DNA of 64,000 nt from Lepidostoma basale (GCA_022606425.2 JAHDVF020000016.1:5238501-5302500); one strand, 5' to 3'; shown: positions 44,191 to 55,110, counted from the first letter of the stretch. Numbers and translations are program-made. The notes: generated by a model not told the origin, from the sequence alone.

Positions 44191-44449
44191 GAGCTTGACG
44201 AGAGGGAACACGGTTTCACCCCGAAAAATATTTCTGTACATTCATATCGATAATAATGAACTTTGGTTTTATTTTTTCAGAGAACGCTTTTGTAATATAT
44301 ACTGTATGTAATGTATACTTAATAAAATATAGGTATACTTAATAAAATGAAGAAAAAAAAAAGCGATCCCCATATTCCTTAATTATCCCGGTAAAAAAAT
44401 CCCGAAAATCATACATTTTTTCGGCCGTCACAGTGGCTATTCCCCTTAA

Positions 44450-44794
44450 GTTTTATTACAAGGCGATGAACAGAAAATCTCGCTCAGAAAACCGTGTTAT
44501 TTATTATTTCACAAGCTCGCCGCGGACTATTGACAGGCCGCAGATGCTCGTCAATCATAATAAGCGATCGACAATACTTTCAAACGATAATATTATTTAC
44601 CTTTAATCCGCGGATGTTCAGAGAAATGGCGTCTGGGAAAGAGCCTTGGCTCGGGAATAATTTGCGCGATTCATTTTTATTTGATTTCTTTTTTTCGTTT
44701 CTGCCGGAGGGAACGGAAGTGTCACTCTCCGACCGGGTGGCGGCGGGAAGAGGGAGGAGAGCGGAGGGCAGAGGTCGCGGGCGCGGCGGATTTT
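44450..44794 (+). other. GC-rich single-copy DNA upstream of exon candidate
   Basis: 44690-44790 is strongly purine/GC-rich (GGCGGCGGGAAGAGGGAGGA), unlike the AT-rich flanks. It could be a host 5' UTR or promoter. Confidence 0.35.
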
Positions 44795-44859
44795 ATGGAA
44801 ATTGATTCTTCGAATGACGATCAGTCGAACTCCTCGGGCCGCCTTCAACTATCGAGCAG
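44795..44859 (+). CDS. Possible host first coding exon (speculative)
   Basis: An ATG at 44795 opens MEIDSSNDDQSNSSGRLQLS, and the 65-bp stretch ends CAG followed by GTAAAA at 44860, a good insect splice donor. It sits on a GC-rich patch with no TE match, the only place in the window where ATG, coding-like composition and a donor coincide. I do not recognise the protein. Without an acceptor-side exon or transcript this remains a guess; the peptide is short and acidic/polar, so chance cannot be excluded. Confidence 0.25.
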
Positions 44860-44976
44860 GTAAAATATGGAAAATAATAAGTTACAAGTATGTATTATAC
44901 ACAAGAAAATAATAACAATTTTATGTAAATACAATAGCGGCGAATAAATTAATATTTTATGACGTAAATAATAACG

Positions 44977-45503
44977 ACTTGAAGTTCATGGTGTTCTTCT
45001 ACCAACCCTTATGTATGGAAGCGAAGCATGGAACTGGCAAAAGAAGGATGAAAATAGAATAAATGCAGTAGAAATGAGATCTCTTAGAGTTCTTAGACGA
45101 ATGTGTGGATACTCTGTGTATGATAGAGTGTCGAATGAAAATATAAGAAGTGAATGCGGTGCGAATGATGGTGTCATGAACAAAATAATAAAAGGATCAT
45201 TAAGATGGTTTGGACATATGGAAACAATGAATGAAGAAAGAATGGTAAAAAAATTATATGTTAATGATGTAAATGGAACCAGAAATAGAGGAAGACCGAC
45301 GAAAACGTGGCACGATCAAATAAATCAAATATTGAATGTCGGCCACGTGAGGAGTCAGAGAAATTTGACGCACGTGCATGACACGATGTATGAATGTTGA
45401 GGAAGCGAAAGAAATATTTCAGGAAAGAAAAGTGTGGCAGTCCATGCTGTCTGCGTACCCCTTCGGAGAAACGGCGTAATGGTTAGTTAGTTAGTTATGA
45501 CGT
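44977..45503 (+). pseudogene. GTTA-tailed RTE-like C-terminal fragment
   Basis: A 129-codon open frame (45011-45400) covers MYGSEAWNWQKKDENRINAV, LRRMCGYSVYDR, GSLRWFGHMETMNEERMVKK and RGRPTKTWHDQINQI. It shifts frame near the CMTRCMNVEEA block, then has AYPFGETA-type codons (stop-damaged) and three GTTA units. 5'-truncated. Confidence 0.85.
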
Positions 45504-45570
45504 AAAGCATTAGAATACGTTTTTTGTATGGGCGAAATAAGATTGTATTTGAAAATCAATTAAATTATAA

Positions 45571-46290
45571 TAACTAACCATCACGCCGTCTCACTGAAGG
45601 GGTAGGCAGAAATTATGGACTGCCACACTTTTCTTTCCTGACATATTTCTCTCGCTTTCTCAACATTCATACATCGTGTCATGCACGCGCGTCAATAGCT
45701 CTGAATCCTCACGTGGCCGACATTCAATATTTGATTTAATAATTAATACGAATGAAAACGTAACTTTTCTAGAAGTTTTATTATATTTTAAGGTAATGAA
45801 ATGTTTCGCCCTTCTAAGGTATTATCAAGCCTCAGAAGGGCGAAACATGTCATTCCCATAATTCGTTTTCATTCGAATTAATTATTTAAAGTGGAGTTTT
45901 ACATCAGTGTTCAAGAAACAATAAATATTTGATTTATTTGATCGTGCCACGTTTTCCTCGGTCTTCCTCTATTTCTAGTTCCATCAACATCGTGAAAAAA
46001 ATACTTTAATAACCATCTTTTCTTCATTCATTCTTTCCATGTGTTCCAACTATCATAATGATACTTTCATTATTTTGTTCATAACACCACCATTCGCACC
46101 GCATTCACTTCTCACATTTTCATTCGACACTATCATACGCAGAGTATCTCCACATTCGTCTATTATATAAGATTTCATTTCTACTGCATTTATGCTACTT
46201 TCATCCTTCTTTTGCCAGTTCCATGCTTCGCTTCCATACATAAGGGTCGGTACAAGAACACAATTTTGCACGGCCATTTTAGCTTTTTTG
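45571..46290 (-). pseudogene. GTTA-tailed RTE-like fragment split by FB-A
   Basis: Minus-strand C-terminal domain: tail at 45571, conserved end to 45738, then from 45924 the complement of RKTWHDQINQI up to KMAVQNCVLVPTLMYGSEAW near 46275. The interruption is FB-A with a clean 13-bp target duplication. Confidence 0.88.
45739..45923. mobile_element. Foldback FB-A insertion with 13-bp target duplication
   Basis: AATATTTGATTTA is present at 45726-45738 and 45924-45936, but only once in other RTE copies (for example 12569). The insert is 185 bp: arms TTTTCTAGAAGTTTTATTAT..ATGTTTCGCCCTTCT and the inverse, then the one-sided tail GTGGAGTTTTACATCAGTGT..CAAGAAACAATA. Confidence 0.93.
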
Positions 46291-46605
46291 GATAGTTTTT
46301 TGTTTGCGATGACAAAATCAATTGAAGAAATTCAATGCAGAATGAGCCAATAAAAAAATGCAATTGGGAAAATCGAGAAAATTTAAATTAATATCGTTTT
46401 AAGGCTGAAATGGGAATATTCGGAAATTCCGAATCACATAAAATAAAAAGAAATATGTCATCATCTTTTCACATTGATTAAGTTGGAATTCAATAAATAA
46501 AAGTTGGGATCAATCAACTTTAAAGTACACAAGGACGAACTTAATTGAGGACAGCTTCAAGACCGAACCAATTATGGTTTAATTGTGGGAAAATTAAATT
46601 GAACC
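46291..46605. other. Unassigned DNA
   Basis: Nothing recognised. Confidence 0.5.
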
Positions 46606-46609
46606 TACC

Positions 46610-46990
46610 AATCATTGGAAAGAAAGAAGAATTCACTTCTTTCAACTGATTGGCGCCATAATTCGTATGTAGGTCTATTTATCCCTGACAATAACCTTTC
46701 AACATACCTAACAATACCACACCGTCGTCAAAAACGAAACAGAATGTTTTATTTGCCACGCTGCGGAATTAAGCTGCCAATGATTATACCTGTGGGTAGA
46801 GCAATCTCTTTTGTCACCTCGGAGGTCAACAATTTTTGTAATAATTGTAGGAGTTGCATCAGGGATGCAATAACAGTGTTATGATATATTATTATTTATA
46901 ATTCTTACTATTTATACATATATTTTATTTTCTCTTTTGCTTTATTCTTATTATGTAATTGCAGATGATCTGAAATTTTATAAATAAATA
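46610..46990 (+). pseudogene. CR1/Jockey-like 3' fragment
   Basis: The frame 46615-46884 contains VGLFIPDNNLSTYL, RRQKRNRMFYLPRCGIKLPM and IIPVGRAISFV, matching VGLFVPDRYL..LFYLPAARTNLPLVTPVGRAIS in the 20236 copy. It ends in an AAATAAATAAAT run. Confidence 0.7.
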
Positions 46991-47049
46991 AATAAAATAA
47001 AAAAACACGATACTTTTTTAGTGTTTCTTTGACTGAAATGTAAAACACT

Positions 47050-47280
47050 ATATAAATTAATTAATACAAATGAAAACGTCTGTTTTCTAAAAGTTATATC
47101 ATATTTTATGGGAATGACATCTTTCGCCTTATTAAAGCATTATAAATTGTTTTTCCATACATTTTAAATGCCTTATTTGCCCAACATTTGATAATGCCTT
47201 AGTTAGGCGAAATATTTCATTCCCATGAAATAGAATAAAATTTCTAGAAAACAGACGTTTTATTCCTATTATCCACAATA
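47050..47280. mobile_element. Foldback FB-A with enlarged loop
   Basis: Arms GAAAACGTCTGTTTTCTAAA..CATCTTTCGCCTTATTAAAG and ACATTTGATAATGCCTTAGT..TTTCTAGAAAACAGACGTTT, with about 45 bp of extra loop. Confidence 0.8.
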
Positions 47281-47439
47281 CTTTAGTGAAACAAAATCTT
47301 AAGAAGTATTATCATTTTGAGGAATGGCCTCTCTTACATTCTCAACACGCCATTGCATTGTTTGAATATCGCGAAATCTAACGAGCAGTCATAATACAAG
47401 CATTATGAATATATTAACATTGCAAATGGCAGAAGAAGA

Positions 47440-47720
47440 AAAAAAACGAAGCGCGCTCGCACGCAGTGAGATGTGAGAAGAAAAGGCGAAGTTTCCGAAG
47501 TCTAAAGGAATGAATGATGGCGTTGTTTAGCCGCGGAGACCTCCCCGGAGCAGGGCGAGCAGAGGAGCAGGTCCAGGAGCGCGGCCCACCGTTTGGTTCC
47601 TTTGTTTGGCGAATCACAGCAGACGGGCTGCGGCCTATACACCCCCGAGCACCGCGATACATATCAGAACAAGCCCAACATAAATACCGCGCGCAAGAAG
47701 CCATGTAAAGTATTTATTTC
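47440..47720 (+). other. GC-rich island, possible host exon or promoter
   Basis: Rich in CpG-containing words (GCGCGCTCGCACGCAG, CCGCGGAGACCTCCCC). A 64-codon plus frame (47514-47708, MMALFSRGDLPGAGRAEEQV..) and a 96-codon minus frame coexist; neither is recognisable. No repeat family is seen. Confidence 0.35.
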
Positions 47721-48020
47721 ACTCTCGAACTTATTTATGCGATGCGATCACTAATGAATGACTCGTCTCGAAATAGGTATCTCAGACACAGAATTATTAC
47801 TAGCGCCATGTGTGTCTGAAGAATTCAAAAAAATATAGAACCTTATTTTGAAAATTTGGTTTGGTTCATGTGGTGTTATTTGGAGATATTTCGTGTATAA
47901 GTGGAATTGTTTTGGTCAATTTGATTGTTTCCGCACTTTACAATAGTTAATTGTGATACGTAATACGTTTGTACTGTTTTGATATTAAAATTATACTAGT
48001 TTTTTCGTTTATATAGCCAT
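47721..48020. other. Unassigned DNA
   Basis: Nothing recognised. Confidence 0.5.
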
Positions 48021-48024
48021 CTCT

Positions 48025-48130
48025 TATGCAATACTCATATTATATTGTATACCATATATTTTATTTTATCTGTACTCTACTTAATATAGTTTGTAATTTC
48101 TGTTGAGATAATAAACTGATTTGATTTGAT
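48025..48130 (+). mobile_element. CR1/Jockey-like 3' terminus
   Basis: AATAAACTGATTTGATTTGA is the same 3' end as in the 20080-20980 copy, preceded by AT-rich 3' UTR. Too short for coding evidence. Confidence 0.55.
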
Positions 48131-48936
48131 AATGGAACAATTGGATATAGGATGGATTTAGGATAATCGGACCTTGATATTTCTGAGCATCTGTTTGTTC
48201 CTTCTATATTGTGTCCTTTAAGCAGGAATTTATCGCTGCTGCCCTGATCTTCCCTTAAAGAGATTCTTTATATTTTAATATATAAAAAAAATGGATTTAC
48301 TGAAACCTTAATTTAATGTGCTTGAATAAAAGCACACTAATATGTTAGAATGACAAATAAAAAACCGAGCTGTCATTTATTTTAAATATGACTTTTTTCA
48401 ATACGAAGTGATTTAATGGAATCTTAGAAACTGTTTTCTACTTCAATGAAATAAAGTATATAATGTAGCAAATTTAAAAATAAATTACGTTTATCTAATG
48501 TCAGCTACCAACAACCCTGTATGTAAGGATGAATAATGATACACAATTATTTTTCTCCGATTTCTCTTAAATTTGCATATTTAAACATATGAAGTATTGA
48601 TGGTTCTCAATTAGGCTCTGCTAGAGCCGAGGAGGACACTTAATACACTGTTAAATAATTTAAATCAAGATAAAAAGTAAACACGAGATGATAATTTATT
48701 TTATTTACTTAAAAAAATACAAAGACATTTAACACACATGGATGTTTCGTTAAGGATGAGAGCTTGCGTGGGTGAATCCTTAAATTGCTTACGTTCTAAA
48801 TAAATCTTATTCATAAATCATTAAACAAACAAAACATTAGCTATAATAGTAGATACTACAATTTTAATATGCAAAACACCGATTAGTTAAACATGCTATT
48901 ATATATCGAGTATACAAAATGGACAAGGAAGACAAG
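48131..48936. other. Unassigned AT-rich DNA
   Basis: No supported gene or repeat. Confidence 0.5.
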
Positions 48937-49258
48937 TTCAAATCAAATCAAATCAATTTATTTTATCAAAGCAATTATATTGTAGTTTAAGGCATCTATT
49001 TAGAACAGGTAAAATAAAATAAATATATACCAGGAACGCATGAGAGATGGTTCGACGTTAGGAATACAAGATACTCTTCAATGTCAGGAGTATTTGTCTT
49101 CTGACCGTACTTTTACGAATATGAAATACGTCAATCTCCAAAGCGACCATGTTCAGCAATTTGATTGCTCTCCCCACCGGCATCACCAGATGCAGGTTGG
49201 TTCTGCATTCTGGGAGATAAAACAGTTTGTAATGATCAACAACTGATGAACAACACAT
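48937..49258 (-). pseudogene. CR1/Jockey-like 3' fragment
   Basis: On the minus strand KLFYLPECRTNLHLVMPVGR, then FHIRKSTVRRQILLTLKSIL, parallel to the 20236 copy. It ends in AAATCAAATCAAATC (plus strand), the same tail type. Confidence 0.8.
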
Positions 49259-49339
49259 ATCAGACGTTTTCTGAACATCAGCACAACGACATTTATTATT
49301 ATTATTTTATTTATTGTATAATTAACGGGAAATATTTAA

Positions 49340-49615
49340 TAATAACGTATGGAATATGGACGAGAGAAGAATGGTTAAAATGTTTTGTAGAAGAAATAAA
49401 AAGAGAAGCCGTGGAAGACCAAGGAAAGCACGGCACGACCAAATTAATCAAATTAATCAAATACAAGAAGTTGGAAAAAATGACGAGCGTGCATGTTACG
49501 ATGTATGAATGTAGAGAAAGCTAGAGAGTTATGTCAGGACAGAGCAGTATTGCGGTCCATCCTCTCTGCCTACTCCTTCAGAGAAACGGCGTGATGGTTA
49601 ATTAGTAAGTTACAT
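49340..49615 (+). pseudogene. GTTA-tailed RTE-like 3' fragment
   Basis: SRGRPRKARHDQINQI-type codons with a duplicated AAATTAATC unit, then CYDV-like decay of the CMTRCMNVE block, AYSF.ET., stop and GATGGTTAATTAGTAAG. Confidence 0.75.
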
Positions 49616-49886
49616 AGGTTAATAATACAGTTCTTTTTTTACCAAAATATCAAAAATCTTGTGCTTGGTAAATTATTAACATTTTACGCCTATTAAAATT
49701 GAAATCGGATATTATTCATACTATGAAATTCACAATTCCAATATTGATTCTGTAGAGCATCTTTTTCTAAGGAAAATTGGTCGAATGTTTAGACTTGATT
49801 CGATTAGAAGAATATTCCTACTCCGACCTGGAAAGGGTATTGAATATTTCACCACTAGTTAATCGCAGAAATAATTATGATTTAAT

Positions 49887-50115
49887 TATTAATATGTAAG
49901 AAAAGACGATAGTTTTCAAGGAGTTTTATTATAATGTGTGACATGTTTCGCCTTTCTATGGCATTATCAAATGTTTTTGATGCATTTGATAATGCCTTAA
50001 AAGGGCGAAACATGTCGTACATAAATATTTTAATAAAACTCCTTGAAAACTATCGTTTTTTAATACATATCAATAATTTAATATGGAGTTTTACATCATT
50101 GTTCAAGAAACAATA
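49887..50115. mobile_element. Foldback FB-A with 17-bp target duplication
   Basis: AATAATTATGATTTAAT flanks both sides (49870-49886 and 50116-50132). Arms GACGATAGTTTTCAAGGAGT..GACATGTTTCGCC and inverse; tail ATATGGAGTTTTACATCATT..CAAGAAACAATA. Best-bounded FB-A copy together with 45739. Confidence 0.92.
49986..50016 (+). ncRNA. Hammerhead-like motif, FB-A type
   Basis: TTGATAA in place of CTGANGA: positions equivalent to C3 and G8 are T and A, so that pair could be kept as U-A. Then T, stem II GCCTT/AGGGC (imperfect here; GCCTT/AAGGC in other copies), GAA, stem III ACATGT, C. Stem I is only about 2 bp. Confidence 0.5.
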
Positions 50116-50132
50116 AATAATTATGATTTAAT

Positions 50133-50395
50133 ATCCATTTTATAAATTATAAAGATACTTATAATTGAATATACCCACCCGAAATCTCCGGCAAATTAAA
50201 CTCACGAAAATCTGCATAAAACAAACTATGGATATAAAACGAACTATACCCAGAATGACTAGACTTGCAAACTCTTGTCAAGACTTAGATTTTTTAAATA
50301 TATCTAAATTCTTTTTTGTCTAAACATAAAGAGTATCGACATCCACCAAACATATAATTTCTGCAAACCAGCTCAAATTTATACTATTTGTTGTC
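50133..50395. other. Unassigned DNA
   Basis: Nothing recognised. Confidence 0.5.
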
Positions 50396-50399
50396 ACCA

Positions 50400-50660
50400 C
50401 TTGTTTTGTAGCTTGTAACCCTACCAAGCCAGAAGCTCAGATGAAAAGTGGACAAGAAGACTGCTGACTTGGAGACCGTGGACGGCGAAGAGATGTGCAG
50501 GGCGACTGCAACTACGGTGGAAGGATGATCTAAACAGACACGTCGGAATAACCTGGATGCAGTCTGCACAGGACAGAATGACATGGAAGTAAATGGAAGG
50601 AGGCCTGTGTCCAGGAGTGGACGGGAATAGGATGAGGAAGAAGAAGAAGAAGAACCTAAC
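50400..50660 (+). pseudogene. RTE-like 3' end, (GAA)n-tailed (family 6)
   Basis: The frame reads RRLLTWRPWTAKRCAGRLQL, RWKDDLNRHVGITWMQSAQD and RMTWK, then stop and GLCPGVDGNRMRKKKKK. This is the classic R..LTWRP..G+R..GR...RW.DDL....G..WM..A.DR..W tail of insect RTE-like elements. Confidence 0.85.
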
Positions 50661-51470
50661 CACAATATAATAAAATGTGTCGCTTGCTAATTATTAGCCG
50701 TGTTCATATTGCTCACTCTAGTTTATTTATTTCTTCCTTCTTTAATTATATAAATATTCTTTAATTTAATGACGTCTTAACTTGTCTAGGCTTAATTTAC
50801 TGTTACTGTATTAAAATATTCTAAAATTTATGTCAATTATCTATATCAACAAAGAATAAATAAACAGTGTACTCGTAGCATCAGAACCATATCTCAATTA
50901 TCTTATAAAGATAGGCAATATAAACCGAAAGGTAGATAAATACACGAGTGTATAAATCTTCATGCCCATCACCCATCATTCAGAGAACCTATGATTTTTC
51001 AGCATGTTTAGATGAATGTAAGTAGTTATATTCTATGACGTTTATAAAGTGCAATTTTGATCTTAAGATGTATGTGAAAAGAATTTATGTTCATGGAAAA
51101 CACTTATGTGTGGTTCAAATGAAATGAAGACATAGTCATTTTTTGCAATTAAGGTGTGTGATGAATCGTAGTCGGTAACTTGTGTCTAATTATGTTATGT
51201 ACGAGGAAGTGCAGACGTATTGGAATTCTCGTAAGGTGATAACCATTGTGTAACGAGAAGAAGCAAGAACGATCAAAGAAGTTAACGAGCTGTATAATGC
51301 ACACCTCTATCCATTCAACGTGTCTGTGGAATGACACGTCAAAGCGTTCATGGGAATTTATTTGATGGTTCATTGCACACTAAGTGATTTCATATTCTTC
51401 CTAGATGTTCAACAATAATTAAAAAAAATTAATATCAATATTAGTGAAAATATTTTAATATTATTGAAAA
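50661..51470. other. Unassigned DNA
   Basis: No supported gene. Confidence 0.5.
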
Positions 51471-51474
51471 TTTT

Positions 51475-51720
51475 CAAACACCAGAAGATGGCAGCGAGCT
51501 ACCAAAACTGTTCGAATGCGTAACTATAAAAATTATAATGTTTTTTCTTTTAATTTTCATTATTTGCAATGAACTTCTACAATAAAAATTCAAATAACAG
51601 CATTTTATTTAGTGAAAATTTCTCGTTTTCTAAAAGCTCCATTAAATTTTATAAAGTGACATATTTCGTAGGACTTGCTAGGACATTATCAATTATTTTC
51701 CAAAAACTACTATGTAATAA
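51475..51720. mobile_element. Degenerate foldback arms (FB-I-like, then FB-A-like)
   Basis: 51480-51515 reads CCAGAAGATGGCAGCGAGCT..AACTGTTCG, resembling the FB-I arm. 51640-51695 (GACATATTTCGTAGGACTTG..ATTATCAA) resembles an FB-A left arm. Confidence 0.5.
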
Positions 51721-51935
51721 AAATGATAGTAAACGGACATTATAACTAATGATAAATATAATATTTAGTATGTAGATTTGAATAATTTTTATGTGATACT
51801 TTGTTTATACACCACGTTTTTGTTTTATCGAACCAACCGGTTTCACTCCCGCCGGAGCTTCGTCAAGGTGCCAAAAACAAACTGTTAGGCAATGTTGGCA
51901 AATATTATCAGTTTGTCAGTCAACTATTGTTTTTA

Positions 51936-52326
51936 TGTTTTTAATGGGTCTTGCCACTTTGCCACCAATTTTATGATTTATCCTTGGGTGAGGATTTTAG
52001 GGATGGAATAACTTCCAACACGATTGAATTTTTATGTATAGAACTTTATTTTAAGACGATAAACAATAAGAAATTACATAGGTAAAGAAGAGTTGTAATT
52101 GTATCTGGACGTGTTACTTTTAAGGAAATGCAAATGTATCTGGTTCAATCCTAGATGCGGTTCGGCTTAAGTAGTGTGCATCTCTTTGTTCGATGACACA
52201 TGTAGGTACCTGTAGGAACAGATCAATAACCTCGCGTTCGAGCCCTTATATTAATAATATAAACAAACTAGTCGGACGAAGACGTAGGAAAGTGATTTGT
52301 GGTAACGGGTGGTTAGGTACATAACA
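51936..52326 (-). repeat. 3' LTR (element reads on minus strand)
   Basis: 391 bp, reading as identical to 55111-55501. Confidence 0.9.
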
Positions 52327-54374
52327 CCCCCCTCGTTAGCTTGAAATTATTTTGAAAATTATACAAAAATTAATTAAAAATTATTTCAAAAGAGTTCAGC
52401 AGCAGATACAGTTACATTTATGTTACATAGAAAAATTATAAAAATGTATTACATTGTGTATAATATTTTGAGACACATTTTAAAAGAACTTAAGTATAAG
52501 TTGTATTTTTTATTAGAACAACCTTCACCATTAACAAGGTTTTTAAGGTAATTAAAAATATATTTAGATTAAAATTACACATTAAAAAAGTAATTTCATA
52601 ATCTTGAATAAAATATATCAGGATTTTTATATAATTCTAATAAGAAATTGTTGAACAAATGGTTTTCGACAAGATTACATCGAAATTATATAATGTAATA
52701 TTCTTTACAGTTACACATTAAAAAAAGAATATTGAAAGGTTTACAACATCTGACATAATATATCATTAATTTCAGGACTTCTAAATATAACAATTATAAA
52801 AAGGGTTTGTATCCATTGGTAATACAAAAATAAAAATGTCATTGAACTTATCAATATTTGATGCTCATAATGCATCTGTTTGTCTATCTATCGAAAAACA
52901 AGTCTTATTAAGGGATACATCTTTTGAGTGCAATACCGATGTGGCTGCATTCCAAAGTAAACATAACATACAAGTGTCTTAGATTAACACATTAGTTTTA
53001 TACCATACTTTAATACTAAATCATCCTTTCTCCATGTAGTGTCGTCTTCACCAACGATATCCATTCGTGTTTATTTATTTCAAGTGTCCCTATGAGTCCC
53101 TCGGAATTGAAAGGAACACGGGTGTTTTTTTTTTTACATTAGCGGTACCTAATGATTTCATCTCCTTTCTAGTTTTGTTTATGTTCATAACCCAAATGAA
53201 ATTATTTAGTTGTTACGCATCATTTTGCGTTTTTTTGGGAACTTTAATAAATAATGATTTTATTTAGAGCGTTAAAAATGAATGTGGAAAACATTGAAAA
53301 CATTTTGCTAGATTGCGATTCAAATTTATCCATTAGTGACAAAAAGATTATATTGCAGAAAATTTGGAGTATAAACCTTCGGAAAACAGTGACAGGGTAA
53401 TTGACAATTCTGAAATATTGGAAAAATATCCTTTCAATAAAACAAATTTCACTATTTTCACATTCTTGGTTAAGAGGTATTAACTTCCAACCAGATGTAT
53501 GGTACATAATTTTAATGAACAATATGAGTAAAAGGATTCATTTTAATGAACAATATGCAAAGTTGATTATTTCGAGCGAAAAGGCCTAAAAAGGAAAAAA
53601 GTAATGTTGCCTTATGCCCAACTACTTATCTTTAAATAAATCATATCGTCCAAAATCTTAAAGTAAAGCGTCATTTATAATTTAAAGTATTCAAATCTCC
53701 ATACAACTGTGCAGTCACCCTAATCGACGCTGATAAGGTACTGAGTTAAGTGGATGTCTACCGGGCCGAATATTCTTCAGATTACTATTCGAAAAATCAT
53801 CACAATTAGTGCGTTAACATAATGAAGGACAAAACTTGAGAATTTTTTTTTTAAATGTATACTCTCGATGTGAGATAGAGAATTTTTACAATCAGACAAT
53901 GAATAAGGATATCATGAGTTAATTTTTGTTACAGAATAAGATCCTTAGAAATTAATGTAAAGAGAATAAAAATTTTAGATTTGTTAATTTTAATTGATTC
54001 GTTTTTAAGTAATACGCTGCCACCAAATTTTTTTATCATGTTTTATTTTAACATGTTCTTTTGTCGAGATTAAATTATCGACTGTATTTTTATGATACTC
54101 GTACATACTCGTATGTAGTTTTAGCATAAAATCAATAAGATTATAAGCATATTTAATTTCTGCTTCTTTCCTATCATAAGCATATTTAATTTCTGCTTCT
54201 TTCCTCGAAGATGTCATTATATTTTTATGAGTATTTACACACTTTATAGAATCGTAAATTTATGTGTGTTGAATATTATAACATTGGAAACACTGATGCG
54301 CATTGTCGAAGCTTTGTAAAAAAAGACATAAAAATTAACTTTGCGTTACAGTTTACTTTCCATTAAAACCAAAA
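52327..54374 (-). other. Internal region of LTR element, no coding capacity seen; PPT at its end
   Basis: AT-rich with only short frames (up to 92 codons, none recognisable). At the 3' LTR junction the minus strand reads CTAACGAGGGGGG directly before TGTTATG, a clear polypurine tract. Gag and pol are absent rather than frameshifted. Confidence 0.75.
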
Positions 54375-54680
54375 TAAAATACTCATTATGGCTTTTTACA
54401 AAAAAAGACTTAAAATATATATCTGGGACTTTTATAAAAAAAGACCAAAAAATTTGTATGGTATGTGGCTTTATAAAAAAGCTTAAACGTTATATAATGG
54501 CTTTTATAAAAAAAGACCTAAAAGTTTGAATGGTATGTGGCTTTATAAAAAAGCTTAAACGCAATATAATGGCTTTTATAAAAAAAGACATAAAAATATA
54601 AATATATACTGGGCTTTTATAAAAAAAACCTAAAAATAAATATGTGGCTTTTATAAAAAAAAACTAAAAATGTTTTTTTT
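54375..54680 (-). repeat. Degenerate A/T-rich tandem array
   Basis: GGCTTTTATAAAAAAAGACC and variants occur about seven times with irregular spacing. Short open frames here are a product of the repeat. Confidence 0.85.
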
Positions 54681-54769
54681 TGTAAATAAAAAAACTTGGG
54701 AGAAAAAAAAATGAGATACGATTGCAAGACTTAAAAGTAAACTTATCTTAAATACGGATCTTCTTAGGG

Positions 54770-55080
54770 TCCTCTTGTCTGCAGCATTGAAGCTGGAGAG
54801 GCGTAGAAGGTGTCTGGAAAATTCAGGAATCACCGTTGTTGTGATGTCATCCGCTGGATTGAAGCTCTGGATAGGTGGTGAGGATGTCTTCTAAATTCAG
54901 GAATCACCGTTGTTGTGATGTCGTCTGCTGGATTGATGCTCTGGAGAGGCGTATATGTGTATTCGAATTTTCTCGAATTTCTGTTGTTGTGATGTCGTCT
55001 TCTTCTTAGTATTTGGGTCCTCCTTCGTTCAAATCGCTATGAACCGTCGTTATTATTGCAATCTAACGTACGTTGTGAAG
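54770..55080 (-). repeat. About 85-bp tandem repeats in the LTR element leader
   Basis: GACATCACAACAACGGTGAT and the neighbouring CTCCAGAGC.TCAATCCAGC segments (minus strand) recur about three times. Non-coding. Confidence 0.8.
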
Positions 55081-55086
55081 GAATAG

Positions 55087-55104
55087 ATCCCACCGCTGCC
55101 ACCA
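55087..55104 (-). promoter_or_regulatory. Primer-binding site, tRNA-Leu type
   Basis: TGGTGGCAGCGGTGGGAT on the minus strand, just inside the 5' LTR, is complementary to the 3' end ..ATCCCACCGCTGCCACCA expected of insect tRNA-Leu including CCA. Confidence 0.8.
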
Positions 55105-55110
55105 ATTTTA

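Larger units (their letters stand above)
43401..44236. mobile_element. Foldback FB-E, 836 bp, with tail and 12-bp target duplication
   Basis: Arms of about 190 bp (ACAGAAATATTTTTCGGGGT..ATATATCTATGAAATCAGAA and inverse). Loop of about 430 bp with a 38-40-bp tandem repeat (ACAAGATATAAGTAACAAAG, 43665-43790). The one-sided 23-bp tail is at 43401-43423. TACATTCATATC is duplicated at 43389-43400 and 44237-44248. Confidence 0.9.
37178..44449. mobile_element. TTAA-flanked inverted-repeat element, invaded by other TEs
   Basis: TTAA at 37178-37181 is followed by GGGGGTTAGCCACTGTGA, and TTAA at 44446-44449 is preceded by the inverse (GGGGAATAGCCACTGTGA read on the minus strand): 18 bp, two mismatches. 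A TTAA target is the mark of piggyBac-type and related transposons, though GGGG ends are not the usual CCC. Without the nested SINE fragment, BEL/Pao element and FB-E, only about 0.7 kb remains, with no transposase. Confidence 0.65.

Noticed and set aside
37178..44449. Classical piggyBac element
   Set aside because: The TTAA target fits, but the ends begin GGGG rather than CCC and no transposase remains, so only a TTAA-type element is claimed.
53244..53522. piggyBac-like or retroviral gene inside the LTR element
   Set aside because: 92 codons of AT-driven hydrophobic sequence with no recognisable domain.
54341..54529. 62-codon Lys-rich frame
   Set aside because: Generated by the A/T-rich tandem array inside the LTR element.
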